Shown piece after piece: positions 47,927-56,551 of a stretch of DNA of 64,000 nt. This stretch comes from Nitrosomonas oligotropha. GTDB lineage: Bacteria; Pseudomonadota; Gammaproteobacteria; Burkholderiales; Nitrosomonadaceae. The stretch covers positions 186,001-250,000 of the forward strand of contig NZ_FNOE01000001.1 in NCBI RefSeq assembly GCF_900106555.1. The letters are read 5' to 3'. The stretch's first letter is position 1. Each line of letters opens with the position of its first letter. Position numbers and translations under genes: made by a program. The notes below the pieces were generated by a model, which did no database searches, was not told the origin of the DNA, and saw only the letters and a list, made by a program, of their open reading frames with translations.

Positions 47927-48919
47927 TTATTTGACGATAAATTGACCGGTCATACCCATCAGTTTGTTGGAGAAGTTGTTATCAACGTATTGCGTGCTGC
48001 CTTTAGCTTTCACGGCAAATACGTGTTTCTCAAGCGGGCCGATTGCAGCTTGATTGATAAGCTTGTTAGTTCCCGGATCGAACCATTTGTAGCCGTTCAA
48101 TGAAAAATTGTGGATGTCGGTGCCCAATGCAATCAGATGAAATCTGACATCGCTGTTTTTGGCCGCGGATAATGATGGATTAACACCGTGTTTCGATTGC
48201 TGTTTGCTTGCGCCGTCGATTTCCATACCCCAGAAAGCATCGTCTCCGAGATAAAGCACATATTCTTTGGCGTAGGCAGCAGAACCGGCAGGATTAACGA
48301 TAATGGCGCCGAACAGACCTCTGGTTTCGGCTCCGTTATGGGTTTCAAAATTGTGATCGTGATAAGCCCAGGTGCCTGCCGTTCCAGGCGCCACATCCCA
48401 CGTGTAATGGTAGTCTTTGTACGAAGCTTCCAAACCATCGCCCGCGCCTTCGTCGTCGTGATTGTTAATCACCTTGAGCGTGCCGTCGCTGTCAATTTTG
48501 TAGTGAACACCATGCACATGCAAACTGACTTGTTTGCTGACGCCAGGAGTGTGTGTAAATGCACCCGGTATTGCGTTTTCAAGCGTTATTTCAACTTTAT
48601 CGCCTTCGGTTAACACGATTGTAGGACCGGGAATGGTCGCATCATGACTGTAGCGGCCGGTGATGTCCGCGCCATCAACTATGTGGCTCAGCATCTTGTA
48701 AGCCATCAATTTATTACCGAATCCGTCGTTGCGCGTTTCTTCCGCAGTCATACGTATGATGTGATTGGCTGCGGAACTCTCTGCCACGGGCAGAAACGAC
48801 ATTGCGGATACAAGACAGATTGCAGCAAGCGATTGTTTTAACAAAGCGCTATTTGGCATCGCCAGCGAATTCCCGGGGAATTCCTTGACATGCCACTGTT
48901 GATTGGATTGAAACGTCAT
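47927..48919 (-). CDS. Two-domain multicopper oxidase subunit with intact domain 1 only
   Basis: 330 residues from the ATG at 48919, which follows AAGGAGG; the frame is open further upstream but that start has no RBS. A hydrophobic signal segment lies at about 31-50. Domain 1 matches small laccases: LHVHGVHYKIDSDG with H134 and H136, and WAYHDHN with H187 and H189. Domain 2 aligns to the laccase pattern without gaps, but the ligands are replaced: HNFSLNGYKW has S273 and N275 for two His, and YVDNNFSNKLMGMTG has V312, D313, N314 and N318 for His, Cys, His, His. Alone it cannot build a type 1 site or a complete trinuclear cluster. It is the first gene of the pair. Confidence 0.9.
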   Translation of the reverse strand: MTFQSNQQWHVKEFPGNSLAMPNSALLKQSLAAICLVSAMSFLPVAESSAANHIIRMTAEETRNDGFGNKLMAYKMLSHIVDGADITGRYSHDATIPGPTIVLTEGDKVEITLENAIPGAFTHTPGVSKQVSLHVHGVHYKIDSDGTLKVINNHDDEGAGDGLEASYKDYHYTWDVAPGTAGTWAYHDHNFETHNGAETRGLFGAIIVNPAGSAAYAKEYVLYLGDDAFWGMEIDGASKQQSKHGVNPSLSAAKNSDVRFHLIALGTDIHNFSLNGYKWFDPGTNKLINQAAIGPLEKHVFAVKAKGSTQYVDNNFSNKLMGMTGQFIVK

Positions 48920-49087
48920 TATAAACACCCTCCTTTTTATGAAAAAGTGCACCACAAATGAAAAGGCGTAAGAAGCTTCCTGCAATTGAATGCCTGAAGC
49001 TTACGATTTCTTTTGTGATGTACGATTTGGTCTATAGATCGCAGAAGTTGATAGTTGCTTTCTATTTATTATTAATGCGGGCGGGAG

Positions 49088-49128
49088 TTTAACAAATCTA
49101 TTTTCTGTTAAATAGAAGTCATTTGTCC
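49088..49128. promoter_or_regulatory. Shared motif upstream of oxidase pair
   Basis: TTTAAC-N13-GTTAAA (49088-49112) followed by TAGAAGTCATTTGTCC. The same layout, with TTTATC-N13-GATAAA, stands at 50030-50071, and a partial copy at 43652. It lies about 170-210 bases ahead of the first oxidase gene. The change C/G pair plus A/T pair keeps the arms complementary, which favours a selected binding site. Confidence 0.5.
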
Positions 49129-49139
49129 TTAAGATGATG

Positions 49140-49865
49140 CTATTTTTCGTGATCTTGTGGGAAAAATGTCCCAAAAAGGTAGGATTCTTTGAAGTAGTTA
49201 TATAACGGAGCTTTCAGGCACAGCTCAATCTGTTTCTTTACGCCAATTTTTCTATAAATAACAGAAAGTTGGTTCCTAACCGTTTTTTCCGTGACTAGTA
49301 ATTGCGCGCTGATTTCTTTCGCCGATAAGCCTTTACATGCCAGATAGGCAATATGGCGCTCACTATCGCTTAATTTGGGTTGCTGCGATGAGCGTTTATC
49401 GGTTTTTATTTCTACCGGTGGATTGGAATCAAACTGCGCTTGCCAGAGCAGTTTGGTAACGTTGCGATCGAACCAGATTTGTCCCGAGTGAATGGCATGG
49501 ATGGCTTTCAACAGCAAATCGGAAGAGTGATGTTTGCTGATAATGCCCATCGCTCCGGAGCGAAAGGTTTTTAGGTGCGTTTGTTCGCTATTCTGGTGAG
49601 AAAAAGCCAGTACCTTGCTTTGCGGACAAGCATGCAGCAATTTGGTGATATGTTCGGCATAGTTGCCACCGCTGAGCTGTAAATCCATAAGAACGATATC
49701 CGGCTTATGCTGTGCTGCCAGCTTGAATAAGTCTTCGATTGAGCTGGCCTCTGCAACGAGGTGAATGGAATGGTTGTTTTCAAACAGTGAACGCAAGCCG
49801 ATACGCACGAGCTCAAAACTTTCAGCCACTAAGAGACGTATTTTTGTATGAGACTCCTCGACCAT
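49140..49865 (-). CDS. LuxR/NarL-type response regulator, atypical receiver (paralogue 1)
   Basis: 241 residues. Receiver domain (about 8-125) with phospho-acceptor Asp61 (VLMDLQL), Ser89 and Lys111, but the usual acidic pair is E15-S16 (LLVAESFELVRIGL), which may weaken Mg-dependent phosphorylation. The C-terminal LuxR helix-turn-helix is at about 165-218 (LSDSERHIAYLACKGLSAKE, then VTEKTVRNQLSVIYRKIG). It is a close paralogue of the next gene. No histidine kinase lies in the window. Its position behind the oxidase pair makes it the likely local regulator. Confidence 0.92.
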   Translation of the reverse strand: MVEESHTKIRLLVAESFELVRIGLRSLFENNHSIHLVAEASSIEDLFKLAAQHKPDIVLMDLQLSGGNYAEHITKLLHACPQSKVLAFSHQNSEQTHLKTFRSGAMGIISKHHSSDLLLKAIHAIHSGQIWFDRNVTKLLWQAQFDSNPPVEIKTDKRSSQQPKLSDSERHIAYLACKGLSAKEISAQLLVTEKTVRNQLSVIYRKIGVKKQIELCLKAPLYNYFKESYLFGTFFPQDHEK

Positions 49866-49947
49866 GCTTTTTAGTATTTTAAATTATATGTAGCCCTGAA
49901 AAGGAAGGGCTGATTTATTTGCAGGAGTCGTACCCAAATTACACCAA

Positions 49948-49967
49948 ATCTCGTATTCGTTCGAGAT
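49948..49967. promoter_or_regulatory. Palindrome upstream of regulator paralogue 1
   Basis: ATCTCG-N8-CGAGAT, a perfect 6-bp inverted repeat about 85 bases ahead of the start codon. It may be a binding site for this regulator or its paralogue. Confidence 0.4.
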
Positions 49968-50029
49968 ATATTATGTAATATATAGATTATAAAGATAAAT
50001 TATTCTATCTGTCTAATTTGGCAGTGGAT

Positions 50030-50071
50030 TTTATCAAATTTACATGCTGATAAATAGATGGCATTTGTCCC
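50030..50071. promoter_or_regulatory. Shared motif between the two regulator genes
   Basis: TTTATC-N13-GATAAA (50030-50054) then TAGATGGCATTTGTCCC. It matches 49088-49128 in layout. Sequence similarity also continues into the ends of the two regulator genes (AAAATGTCCC...TAGGATT), so the motif is partly a relic of a tandem gene duplication; the separate partial copy at 43652 is not explained that way. Confidence 0.5.
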
Positions 50072-50126
50072 TATGAAAATGTCATTATCGGGAATTTATC
50101 AGAAAAAATGTCCCTGTTGTGTAGGA

Positions 50127-50810
50127 TTATTTGAAGAGATCAAACTGAGAAGCTATAAGACATAATTCAATTTGTTTTTTGACACCGGTTTTTCGGTAGA
50201 TTGCAGATAATTGGTTACGAACAGTTTTTTCCGTGATATCCAGCCGTATACTTATTTCTTTAGCGGATAAACCTTGGGTTGCCAGAAAAGCAATGCGGCG
50301 TTCGCAATTGCTGAATTTAGGATGAGCCCAAATGCTGTCATTGCACCGTATTTCTGCCTGTGGATCGGAACTGGATTGCTCCTGTTGTTGCTCCGGTCCT
50401 GCGGTGTCACGGTTAAACCAGGTTTTTCCCGCATGAATGGCATGGATGGCATTCAGTAGTACTTGGGAGGAGTGGTGTTTGCTGATAATGCCTGATGCAC
50501 CGGAATGGAATGCGAGTAAATTGATCGGTTCGCTGATGCAATCAGAAAATGCCAGTACCTTGGTTTGAGGGTGCAAGCGCGTTAATTTGCAAATGTGCTC
50601 AGCATCGACACTTTCACTTAACTGCCAATCAATGAGCGCCACATCGGGGCGATGCTCAGCTACCAGCGCAAAAAGATTGGCTATGTCGCTGGTTTCGGCG
50701 ACCAGATGCACGGAGGCGTGATCCTTGAATAAAGTGCGTAAGCCTATGCGAATAAGATCAAAATTTTCTGCAACAAGTATACGAACTTTATGATGTAATC
50801 TATCCGTCAT
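50127..50810 (-). CDS. LuxR/NarL-type response regulator, atypical receiver (paralogue 2)
   Basis: 227 residues, aligned end to end with paralogue 1 but 14 residues shorter at the C terminus. The receiver has Asp61 (ALIDWQL), Ser89 and Lys111 and again a changed acidic pair, E15-N16. The LuxR helix-turn-helix is LSAKEISIRLDITEKTVRNQ followed by LSAIYRKTGVKKQIELC, nearly identical to paralogue 1, so both probably recognise the same DNA. Orphan: no kinase nearby. It lies upstream of paralogue 1 in the same direction with 261 bases between. Confidence 0.92.
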   Translation of the reverse strand: MTDRLHHKVRILVAENFDLIRIGLRTLFKDHASVHLVAETSDIANLFALVAEHRPDVALIDWQLSESVDAEHICKLTRLHPQTKVLAFSDCISEPINLLAFHSGASGIISKHHSSQVLLNAIHAIHAGKTWFNRDTAGPEQQQEQSSSDPQAEIRCNDSIWAHPKFSNCERRIAFLATQGLSAKEISIRLDITEKTVRNQLSAIYRKTGVKKQIELCLIASQFDLFK

Positions 50811-51319
50811 CCTGATTCTTGTAATATTTTGTTATAGGCATGGAGCGTGATTAAAAGGATTCTGCGAGCGATTTGAACCCGCTGCCGATTAAGGCTTATT
50901 TGTGATTGTTATTCTATGAATGAATGGCAGTGTGCCAAGCGGCAATAAGAAGCGGATAGCCGGTGTTATTTGCTGTTATGGCCAATCAAGATTGCCGGAT
51001 GAATTTAAAAAAGAGATTTTAAGAAAGTGAAAATAAAAAATTTTTAATAAAATTTTTGTCAGATATTTTGAGATACCTTTTTTTACAATATCTTTTTAAA
51101 ATTACTTATAACCCAATGAAAAATAATTGCTTCTATGTGTTTTTTTGCTGTCAGATTATTGGGTAATAATAAAAAATGAAATATAAGCAAAATCCTTATT
51201 GCAATATGGACATTTTATCGACAAAATATGCATACCCCTAAAAAAGGGGGATATATGTATATATATGAAAAATTAATTAAATTTAGTGGTCTTAGAATTT
51301 AAAATAAGGAGTAATAATT
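50811..51319. other. 509-base AT-rich gene-free region
   Basis: No gene seen. The part from 51020 on is very AT-rich and contains a CCCCT-N6-GGGG hairpin (51235-51249) and TATATGTATATATATG. It holds the promoter regions of the divergent regulator and PEP-CTERM genes; no certain -35/-10 or sigma-54 pair could be assigned. Confidence 0.5.
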
Positions 51320-52213
51320 ATGAAATTTGAATTAAAAAACCATATTACAAAAGCTGTAGCGCTGGCTTTGTGCAGTGCATTCGTTACCGCAGCTCAAGCT
51401 GCACCAACCACGATTACCAATGGTCTGACTTCAGCTACCATTGACGATGCAGGCTATTTCTATTCCGGTAGTGCCACCGGTTTAAACTTTGCAGGAAGAG
51501 AATTCGTTAACATCGATACAATGGCATCAAATTGGTCGCTCAATGCTAATGGCGGATCGATTGCGATTGCCGATGAAGTATTGGGTAATAATCCATTAGC
51601 TACCGTAGCTTTCGGACCGATCGCCGGTAGCATATCAGTCGTGACCAATCTTGGCGGTGGCGGTGGTGGTTGGGCTTTGACCGAAACCATCAGCATTCCA
51701 ACATCGGGTGCTCAAGTTGGTCATGTTGCAGTAACCATTAATCTGACCAACAATACCGGATCTGATGCTACCGGTGTTCAATGGGGCGTTGGTATTGACC
51801 CAGATCAAGGTAGAACTGCTACTCCTGATTTAGGAAATGGCACAACAAATGATATCCTGGGGCTAGGAGGTGCAGCTGCTGTGAGAGCTACCAGTCTGGA
51901 CGGATGGGCGGTAACACTGGCTAACACCACCAGTGCATCTGCATTCTCGATAGCTGGTTATGTTGATCCGCTTAGCTGCTGCAGCCCAGTCGATCCTGGT
52001 GTAATGCTGGCTGCTGCACAAGCAATTGGTAGCTATGGTTTTGCGGATAGCTCAATCAATCTGGCTTATGATCTAGGTGCTATTGCTAATGGTCAATCTG
52101 TTTCTTTCGGCTATGAATACATCCTGGCCGTTCCAGAACCAGAAACTTATGCAATGTTGTTGGCTGGTTTGGGTTTGATTGGCTTCTCAGCTCGTCGCCG
52201 TATCAGTGCTTAA
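51320..52213 (+). CDS. PEP-CTERM sorting-signal protein
   Basis: 297 residues, exported. Signal peptide ends near TAAQAAP. The C terminus has the complete exosortase signal: VPEPETY (271-277), a hydrophobic helix (278-289) and RRR (292-294). The body is Gly/Thr/Asn-rich beta sequence without a known catalytic motif (GGGGGWALTETISIPTSGAQ is an example). Such proteins are cut by an exosortase and become surface or exopolysaccharide-associated. RBS AAGGAG precedes the ATG. No exosortase gene is in the window. Confidence 0.92.
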   Translation: MKFELKNHITKAVALALCSAFVTAAQAAPTTITNGLTSATIDDAGYFYSGSATGLNFAGREFVNIDTMASNWSLNANGGSIAIADEVLGNNPLATVAFGPIAGSISVVTNLGGGGGGWALTETISIPTSGAQVGHVAVTINLTNNTGSDATGVQWGVGIDPDQGRTATPDLGNGTTNDILGLGGAAAVRATSLDGWAVTLANTTSASAFSIAGYVDPLSCCSPVDPGVMLAAAQAIGSYGFADSSINLAYDLGAIANGQSVSFGYEYILAVPEPETYAMLLAGLGLIGFSARRRISA

Positions 52214-52237
52214 GGCATAAAGCTTTAGTTCTCAAGA

Positions 52238-52270
52238 AACCCGCACTTCGCATTGAAGTGCGGGTTTTTT
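52238..52270 (+). terminator. Intrinsic terminator after PEP-CTERM gene
   Basis: AACCCGCACTTC (52238-52249), loop GCATT, GAAGTGCGGGTT (52255-52266) and a T-run; a perfect 12-bp stem. Confidence 0.94.
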
Positions 52271-52397
52271 ATATCCTGGTTTGTCATTCGAAATAAATTC
52301 AATCTATTTGATTAGGCAATCCGCAGCACTATAAAATCAAGCAAGTAAGTTCGATTCATAATAAAATCGCGCTTTTTGTAAAAGCTGAATCAACACT

Positions 52398-53228
52398 ATG
52401 CATCCCATGCTGACCATCGCGGTGAAAGCCGCGCGCCGTGCCGGTAGTATTATCAATCAGGCATCGCAAAATCTGGATTTACTCAATGTATCGAAAAAAT
52501 CGCACAGCGATTATGTCAGCGAGGTCGATGGCGCGGCTGAGGAAGCCATTATCAAGGTGTTGCAGACCGCTTATCCCGATCATGCGATTCTGGCGGAAGA
52601 GAGCGGGCACCGAGGCGATCAGAAAAATTCTGAATATCAGTGGATTATCGATCCTCTGGATGGAACGACCAATTTCTTGCACGGTTTTCCGAAGTACTCG
52701 GTTTCTATCGCGCTCAAGCATAAAGGTGCATTGAGTCATGCGGTGGTTTACGATCCCACGAATAATGAATTATTTACCGCCAGCCGTGGATGCGGCGCCT
52801 TTCTGAACGATCGCCGCATTCGCGTCGCTAAACGCACCAAGCTGGACGATTGCCTGATCGGCACGGGCTTGCCGTTTCGTGATTTGACGCACATCGATGC
52901 GTATTTTGCCATGTTGAAAGACCTCGTGCCGCGCATCGCGGGAATCCGCCGTCCGGGTTCTGCTGCATTGGATTTGGCGTATGTCGCGTGTGGCCGCTAC
53001 GATGGTTTCTGGGAAATCGGTTTAGCGCCATGGGATATGGCGGCTGGATGTTTGTTGATTACTGAGGCCGGCGGACTGGTTGGTGATCTGGAAGGCAATG
53101 AAACACAATTGGAAAGTGGCCAGATAATTGCCGGAAATCCGAAGATATTCGGACACTTGCTGCAAGTGATCGCGCCGCATCTCACACCGGCGCTCATCGA
53201 AGTGCAGCGCGCGGCAAAATCTCAATGA
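52398..53228 (+). CDS. suhB: Inositol-1-monophosphatase family protein SuhB
   Basis: Mg-dependent sugar phosphatase; in other bacteria it also joins the rRNA antitermination complex. 276 residues. Metal ligands are E67/E68 in [21 protein letters not shown] at 85-98, and the C-terminal APWDMAAG. The 3' end overlaps the convergent scpB gene by seven bases. Confidence 0.95.
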   Translation: MHPMLTIAVKAARRAGSIINQASQNLDLLNVSKKSHSDYVSEVDGAAEEAIIKVLQTAYPDHAILAEESGHRGDQKNSEYQWIIDPLDGTTNFLHGFPKYSVSIALKHKGALSHAVVYDPTNNELFTASRGCGAFLNDRRIRVAKRTKLDDCLIGTGLPFRDLTHIDAYFAMLKDLVPRIAGIRRPGSAALDLAYVACGRYDGFWEIGLAPWDMAAGCLLITEAGGLVGDLEGNETQLESGQIIAGNPKIFGHLLQVIAPHLTPALIEVQRAAKSQ

Positions 53229-53857
53229 CCGGATGCTTCCGGTTGTTCCAACGGCAGATGCTCATTCTCACTGCCGGACTCAAGCAAGGATTTCATTTCT
53301 TCCAGCGGCGGCAGTTCTTCAATCGAGCGCAGATTCAAGTCGTCGAGAAAATGCGCTGTAGTGGCAAATAATTCCGGTTTTCCCGGCACGTTGCGGTGTC
53401 CGACTGCTTCAATCCAGCCGCGTGCCATAAGTGTTTTGATTATGGCGCTGGAAACACCAACACCGCGTATTTCTTCGATATCGCCACGAGTGACCGGCTG
53501 ACGGTAAGCGATGATCGCGAGCGTTTCCAGAATCGCGCGGGAATAACGCGGTGCTTTTTGCGGCGTTAAGCGTTCCAAATACGACTGCATCTCTGCTTTG
53601 GTCTGAAAGCGCCAGCCGCTGGCGACAGTGACCAGTTCTATGCCGCTATCGCGCCATTCCTCGCGGACTTCCTCCAATAAATTCGCTAAGACCGCAGCAC
53701 TTAACTCGTTATTGAATAATTTCCGTAATTCGCTGAACGGTAAAGGCTCTTGCGCTGTAAGCAAGGCGGCCTCCAGAATTTGCCTGGTTTTTGCAGGACT
53801 GAGCGAATCCTGTACTTCAGGCTGACTATACTCAGGCGGCATTGATCGAACGGACAT
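53222..53857 (-). CDS. scpB: Segregation and condensation protein ScpB
   Basis: Winged-helix subunit of the SMC-ScpAB condensin. 211 residues. Family segments include [58 protein letters not shown] and [11 protein letters not shown]. Its start overlaps the end of scpA by 26 bases; a Met five codons in is an alternative start. Confidence 0.95.
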   Translation of the reverse strand: MSVRSMPPEYSQPEVQDSLSPAKTRQILEAALLTAQEPLPFSELRKLFNNELSAAVLANLLEEVREEWRDSGIELVTVASGWRFQTKAEMQSYLERLTPQKAPRYSRAILETLAIIAYRQPVTRGDIEEIRGVGVSSAIIKTLMARGWIEAVGHRNVPGKPELFATTAHFLDDLNLRSIEELPPLEEMKSLLESGSENEHLPLEQPEASGH

Positions 53858-54644
53858 AAATCATTCCGCTATCGGGAGATTGAGAGATTTCCAGCAGCAA
53901 CTCCTTGGCCAATTCCAGGATAGCCAGGAAAGTGACGACGACTTCGGCGACGGTCGCCAGGGGGCTGAACAAATCATAAAATTCAACCTGCTCAAATCCG
54001 CGCAGATCGCGCAGCACTTGGCTCATATAAGCACGCACGGATAGGGCTTCGCGTTTGATGTGATGGTGGCGGTTGACTTTGGCGCGCGTCAGAATGGCCA
54101 CCCAGGCGCTACGTAAATCGTCCATATTGATATGGGGTAATTGCTCGGTCCGTTTTTGTTCTATCCATACATGAATGATGCTGAAATCGCGCTCGGCTTG
54201 CGGTAATTGATTCAAGCGCAGCGCGGCTGTTTTCATTTGCTCGTACTCCAGCAAGCGCCGCACCAGCTCGGCGCGCGGATCGTGCTCTTCCTCCACAGCC
54301 GTCTTGGGATTCGGCAGCAGCATGCGTGATTTGATTTCGATCAGCAGCGCAGTCATCAGCAGATATTCGGCGGCCAGTTCCAGTTGATCCACGCGCATCA
54401 TTTCGACATAAGTCATGTATTGCTGCGTGAGCTCAGCCATCGGAATATCGAGAATATTCAGATTGTGCTTGCGGATCAGATACAACAGTAAGTCTAGCGG
54501 GCCTTGGAAGGTATCCAGAAAAACTTCCAGCGCATCCGGCGGAATATATAAGTCCTGAGGAATTTCCAGCAGCGGTTCGCCGCAGATTCTGGCGACCGGC
54601 TGGGATTCGACGGCTTCAATAACCAGATTCACTGTTTCGTGCAA
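53832..54644 (-). CDS. scpA: Segregation and condensation protein ScpA
   Basis: Kleisin that bridges the SMC head domains. 270 residues. The N-terminal kleisin part FLDTFQGPLDLLLYLIRKHN and LDIPMAELTQQYMTYVE, and the conserved AAEYLLMTALLIEIKSRMLLP are clear. The only start giving this N terminus is a TTG at 54644. It overlaps scpB and lies 12 bases after trpS, so trpS-scpA-scpB is probably one operon. Confidence 0.94.
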   Translation of the reverse strand: MHETVNLVIEAVESQPVARICGEPLLEIPQDLYIPPDALEVFLDTFQGPLDLLLYLIRKHNLNILDIPMAELTQQYMTYVEMMRVDQLELAAEYLLMTALLIEIKSRMLLPNPKTAVEEEHDPRAELVRRLLEYEQMKTAALRLNQLPQAERDFSIIHVWIEQKRTEQLPHINMDDLRSAWVAILTRAKVNRHHHIKREALSVRAYMSQVLRDLRGFEQVEFYDLFSPLATVAEVVVTFLAILELAKELLLEISQSPDSGMIYVRSINAA

Positions 54645-54656
54645 TATGAGAACACA

Positions 54657-55859
54657 TCAAGAATAACTGAGCCCCATCGCTTCGCGGATATCGCGCATGG
54701 TTTCTTCCGCCAGTTTGTTGGCTTTTTCGCAGCCATCGGCGATGATATTGCGCACCAAAGTCGGGTCTTCTTCATACTTTTTGATGCGCTCGTACATGGG
54801 CGCTTGTTCCGCGAGAATTTTGTCAATCACTGGCGTTTTGCAATCCAGACAGCCGATTTCCGCGTTCTTGCATCCTCGCTGCACCCATTCCCGGGTTTTG
54901 TCATCGGAGTACACCAAGTGGAACTGCCATACCGGGCATTTGGCCGGATCGCCTGGATCGCTGCGCCGTACACGCGCCGGATCGGTCGGCATGGTGCGGA
55001 CTTTTTTGCGGATGCTTTCCGGATCTTCGCGCAGACTGATGGTGTTGTTATATGACTTAGACATTTTCTGCCCATCCAATCCCGGCATCCGCGATGCTTC
55101 GGTCAGTAATGTTTCCGGCTCGGTCAAAATCATTTTGCCGCCGCCTTCCAGATAACCGAACAAACGCTCGCGGTCACCCAGGCTCAAATTCTGCTGTTCG
55201 TTCAGCAACGAGCGGGCTTCTTCCAGCGCGTTTTCGTCGCCCTGCTCCTGATATAGGTTGCGCAACTCGGTGTACAGCTTGGATTTTTTCGATCCCAGCT
55301 TTTTGATCGCCGCTTCTGCTTTTTCTTCAAACCCCGGTCCCTTGCCATAGATATGATTGAAGCGGCGGGAAATTTCGCGCGTAAATTCCAGGTGTGGCGC
55401 TTGATCTTCACCGACCGGAACCCGGTTGGCGCGGTAAATCAGAATATCGGCGCTTTGCAACAGCGGATAGCCAAGGAAACCGTAGGTGCTGAGATCTTTC
55501 TCGGATAATTTTTCCTGCTGGTCTTTATACGTCGGCACGCGTTCCAGCCAGCCGAGCGGCGTCATCATCGACAACAGCAGATACAACTCGGCGTGCGCCG
55601 GGACTTTGGATTGAATGAATAAAATCGCCTGCGACGGATCAACGCCCGCAGCCAGCCAGTCGATGACCATGTCCCAGACATTCTGTTCGATGATTTCCGG
55701 CGTGTCGTAATGCGTTGTTAAGGCATGCCAATCGGCGACAAAAAAAAGGCATTCGTATTGCTGCTGCAACTTCACCCAGTTTTTTAATACGCCGTGATAA
55801 TGTCCTAAATGCAGGCTGCCGGTGGGGCGCATACCTGATAAAACGCGATCAGCAAACAT
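54657..55859 (-). CDS. trpS: Tryptophan-tRNA ligase
   Basis: Class I aminoacyl-tRNA synthetase. 400 residues. The HIGH-type motif is HLGH (17-20) in GMRPTGSLHLGHYHG, and KMSKS is at 265-269. A charged helical insertion of about 60-70 residues (about 175-245) separates the parts, making it longer than the roughly 334-residue standard form; this long type is found in several beta- and gammaproteobacteria. Confidence 0.96.
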   Translation of the reverse strand: MFADRVLSGMRPTGSLHLGHYHGVLKNWVKLQQQYECLFFVADWHALTTHYDTPEIIEQNVWDMVIDWLAAGVDPSQAILFIQSKVPAHAELYLLLSMMTPLGWLERVPTYKDQQEKLSEKDLSTYGFLGYPLLQSADILIYRANRVPVGEDQAPHLEFTREISRRFNHIYGKGPGFEEKAEAAIKKLGSKKSKLYTELRNLYQEQGDENALEEARSLLNEQQNLSLGDRERLFGYLEGGGKMILTEPETLLTEASRMPGLDGQKMSKSYNNTISLREDPESIRKKVRTMPTDPARVRRSDPGDPAKCPVWQFHLVYSDDKTREWVQRGCKNAEIGCLDCKTPVIDKILAEQAPMYERIKKYEEDPTLVRNIIADGCEKANKLAEETMRDIREAMGLSYS

Positions 55860-55885
55860 GTTGAAATCCTAAATGTAAAACGTTG

Positions 55886-56551
55886 TTAAATATATAACCC
55901 AAAAATGGATACGATGATGATTTTAGCCCAGAGAATCACCGGTCCGATCACGGTACTCAAAATACCGCTGAATAACAATACCAGCAATATCATAAAGCCG
56001 TAAGGCTCAATCCGGGAAAATTGGTAAGCCCAGCGGTGCGGTAGCAAACTCATGGTCATGCGGCCGCCGTCCAGCGGCGGTAGTGGTAGCAGATTAAGCA
56101 CCATCAGGACGACGTTGATTTCGATTCCCGCGATTCCCATCAGCGCCAACGGTTTGGCAAAACTGCTCTCGGGCATGGCAAGCGCCAGCTTGATCATCAA
56201 TGCCCAGAAAAACGCCATCAGCAGGTTGGCGCCGGGTCCGGCAGCGGCGACCCACAGCATATCGCGCTTCGGGTGGCGCAAATTGGCGAAATTGACCGGT
56301 ACTGGTTTGGCCCAGCCGAACAAGAATCCTGCACCGACGGTCAGTTTACTGAGAACAAACAGCGATAGCGGCACCACGATCGTGCCGACAGGATCGATAT
56401 GCCGCGCTGGATTGAGACTGATGCGCCCGGCGTCATAAGCGGTGAGATCGCCGAATTTCTTGGCGACATAACCATGCGCCGCTTCATGCATGGTGATGGC
56501 AAAAATTACCGGTAATGCGTAAATGGCGATACCTTGGATGATTTCATCCAT
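55886..56551 (-). CDS. Site-2 protease family (M50) membrane protein
   Basis: Small intramembrane metalloprotease-like protein of 221 residues with about five membrane segments. Zinc motif HEAAH is at 22-26 and the second ligand Asp161 in LNLLPLPPLDGG. It lacks a PDZ domain and so differs from RseP at 29318. Substrate unknown. Its first codons overlap the YciO/YrdC gene upstream by eight bases, indicating co-transcription with that gene. Confidence 0.9.
   Translation of the reverse strand: MDEIIQGIAIYALPVIFAITMHEAAHGYVAKKFGDLTAYDAGRISLNPARHIDPVGTIVVPLSLFVLSKLTVGAGFLFGWAKPVPVNFANLRHPKRDMLWVAAAGPGANLLMAFFWALMIKLALAMPESSFAKPLALMGIAGIEINVVLMVLNLLPLPPLDGGRMTMSLLPHRWAYQFSRIEPYGFMILLVLLFSGILSTVIGPVILWAKIIIVSIFGLYI

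Noticed and set aside
47927-48919. Copper nitrite reductase NirK
   Set aside because: The sequence follows the small-laccase pattern (LHVHG and YHDH in domain 1), and the type 1 ligands expected in NirK domain 1 are absent.
50990-51010. Sigma-54 promoter (TGGC...TTGC) before the PEP-CTERM gene
   Set aside because: The distance between GG and GC is two bases too long for a -24/-12 element.
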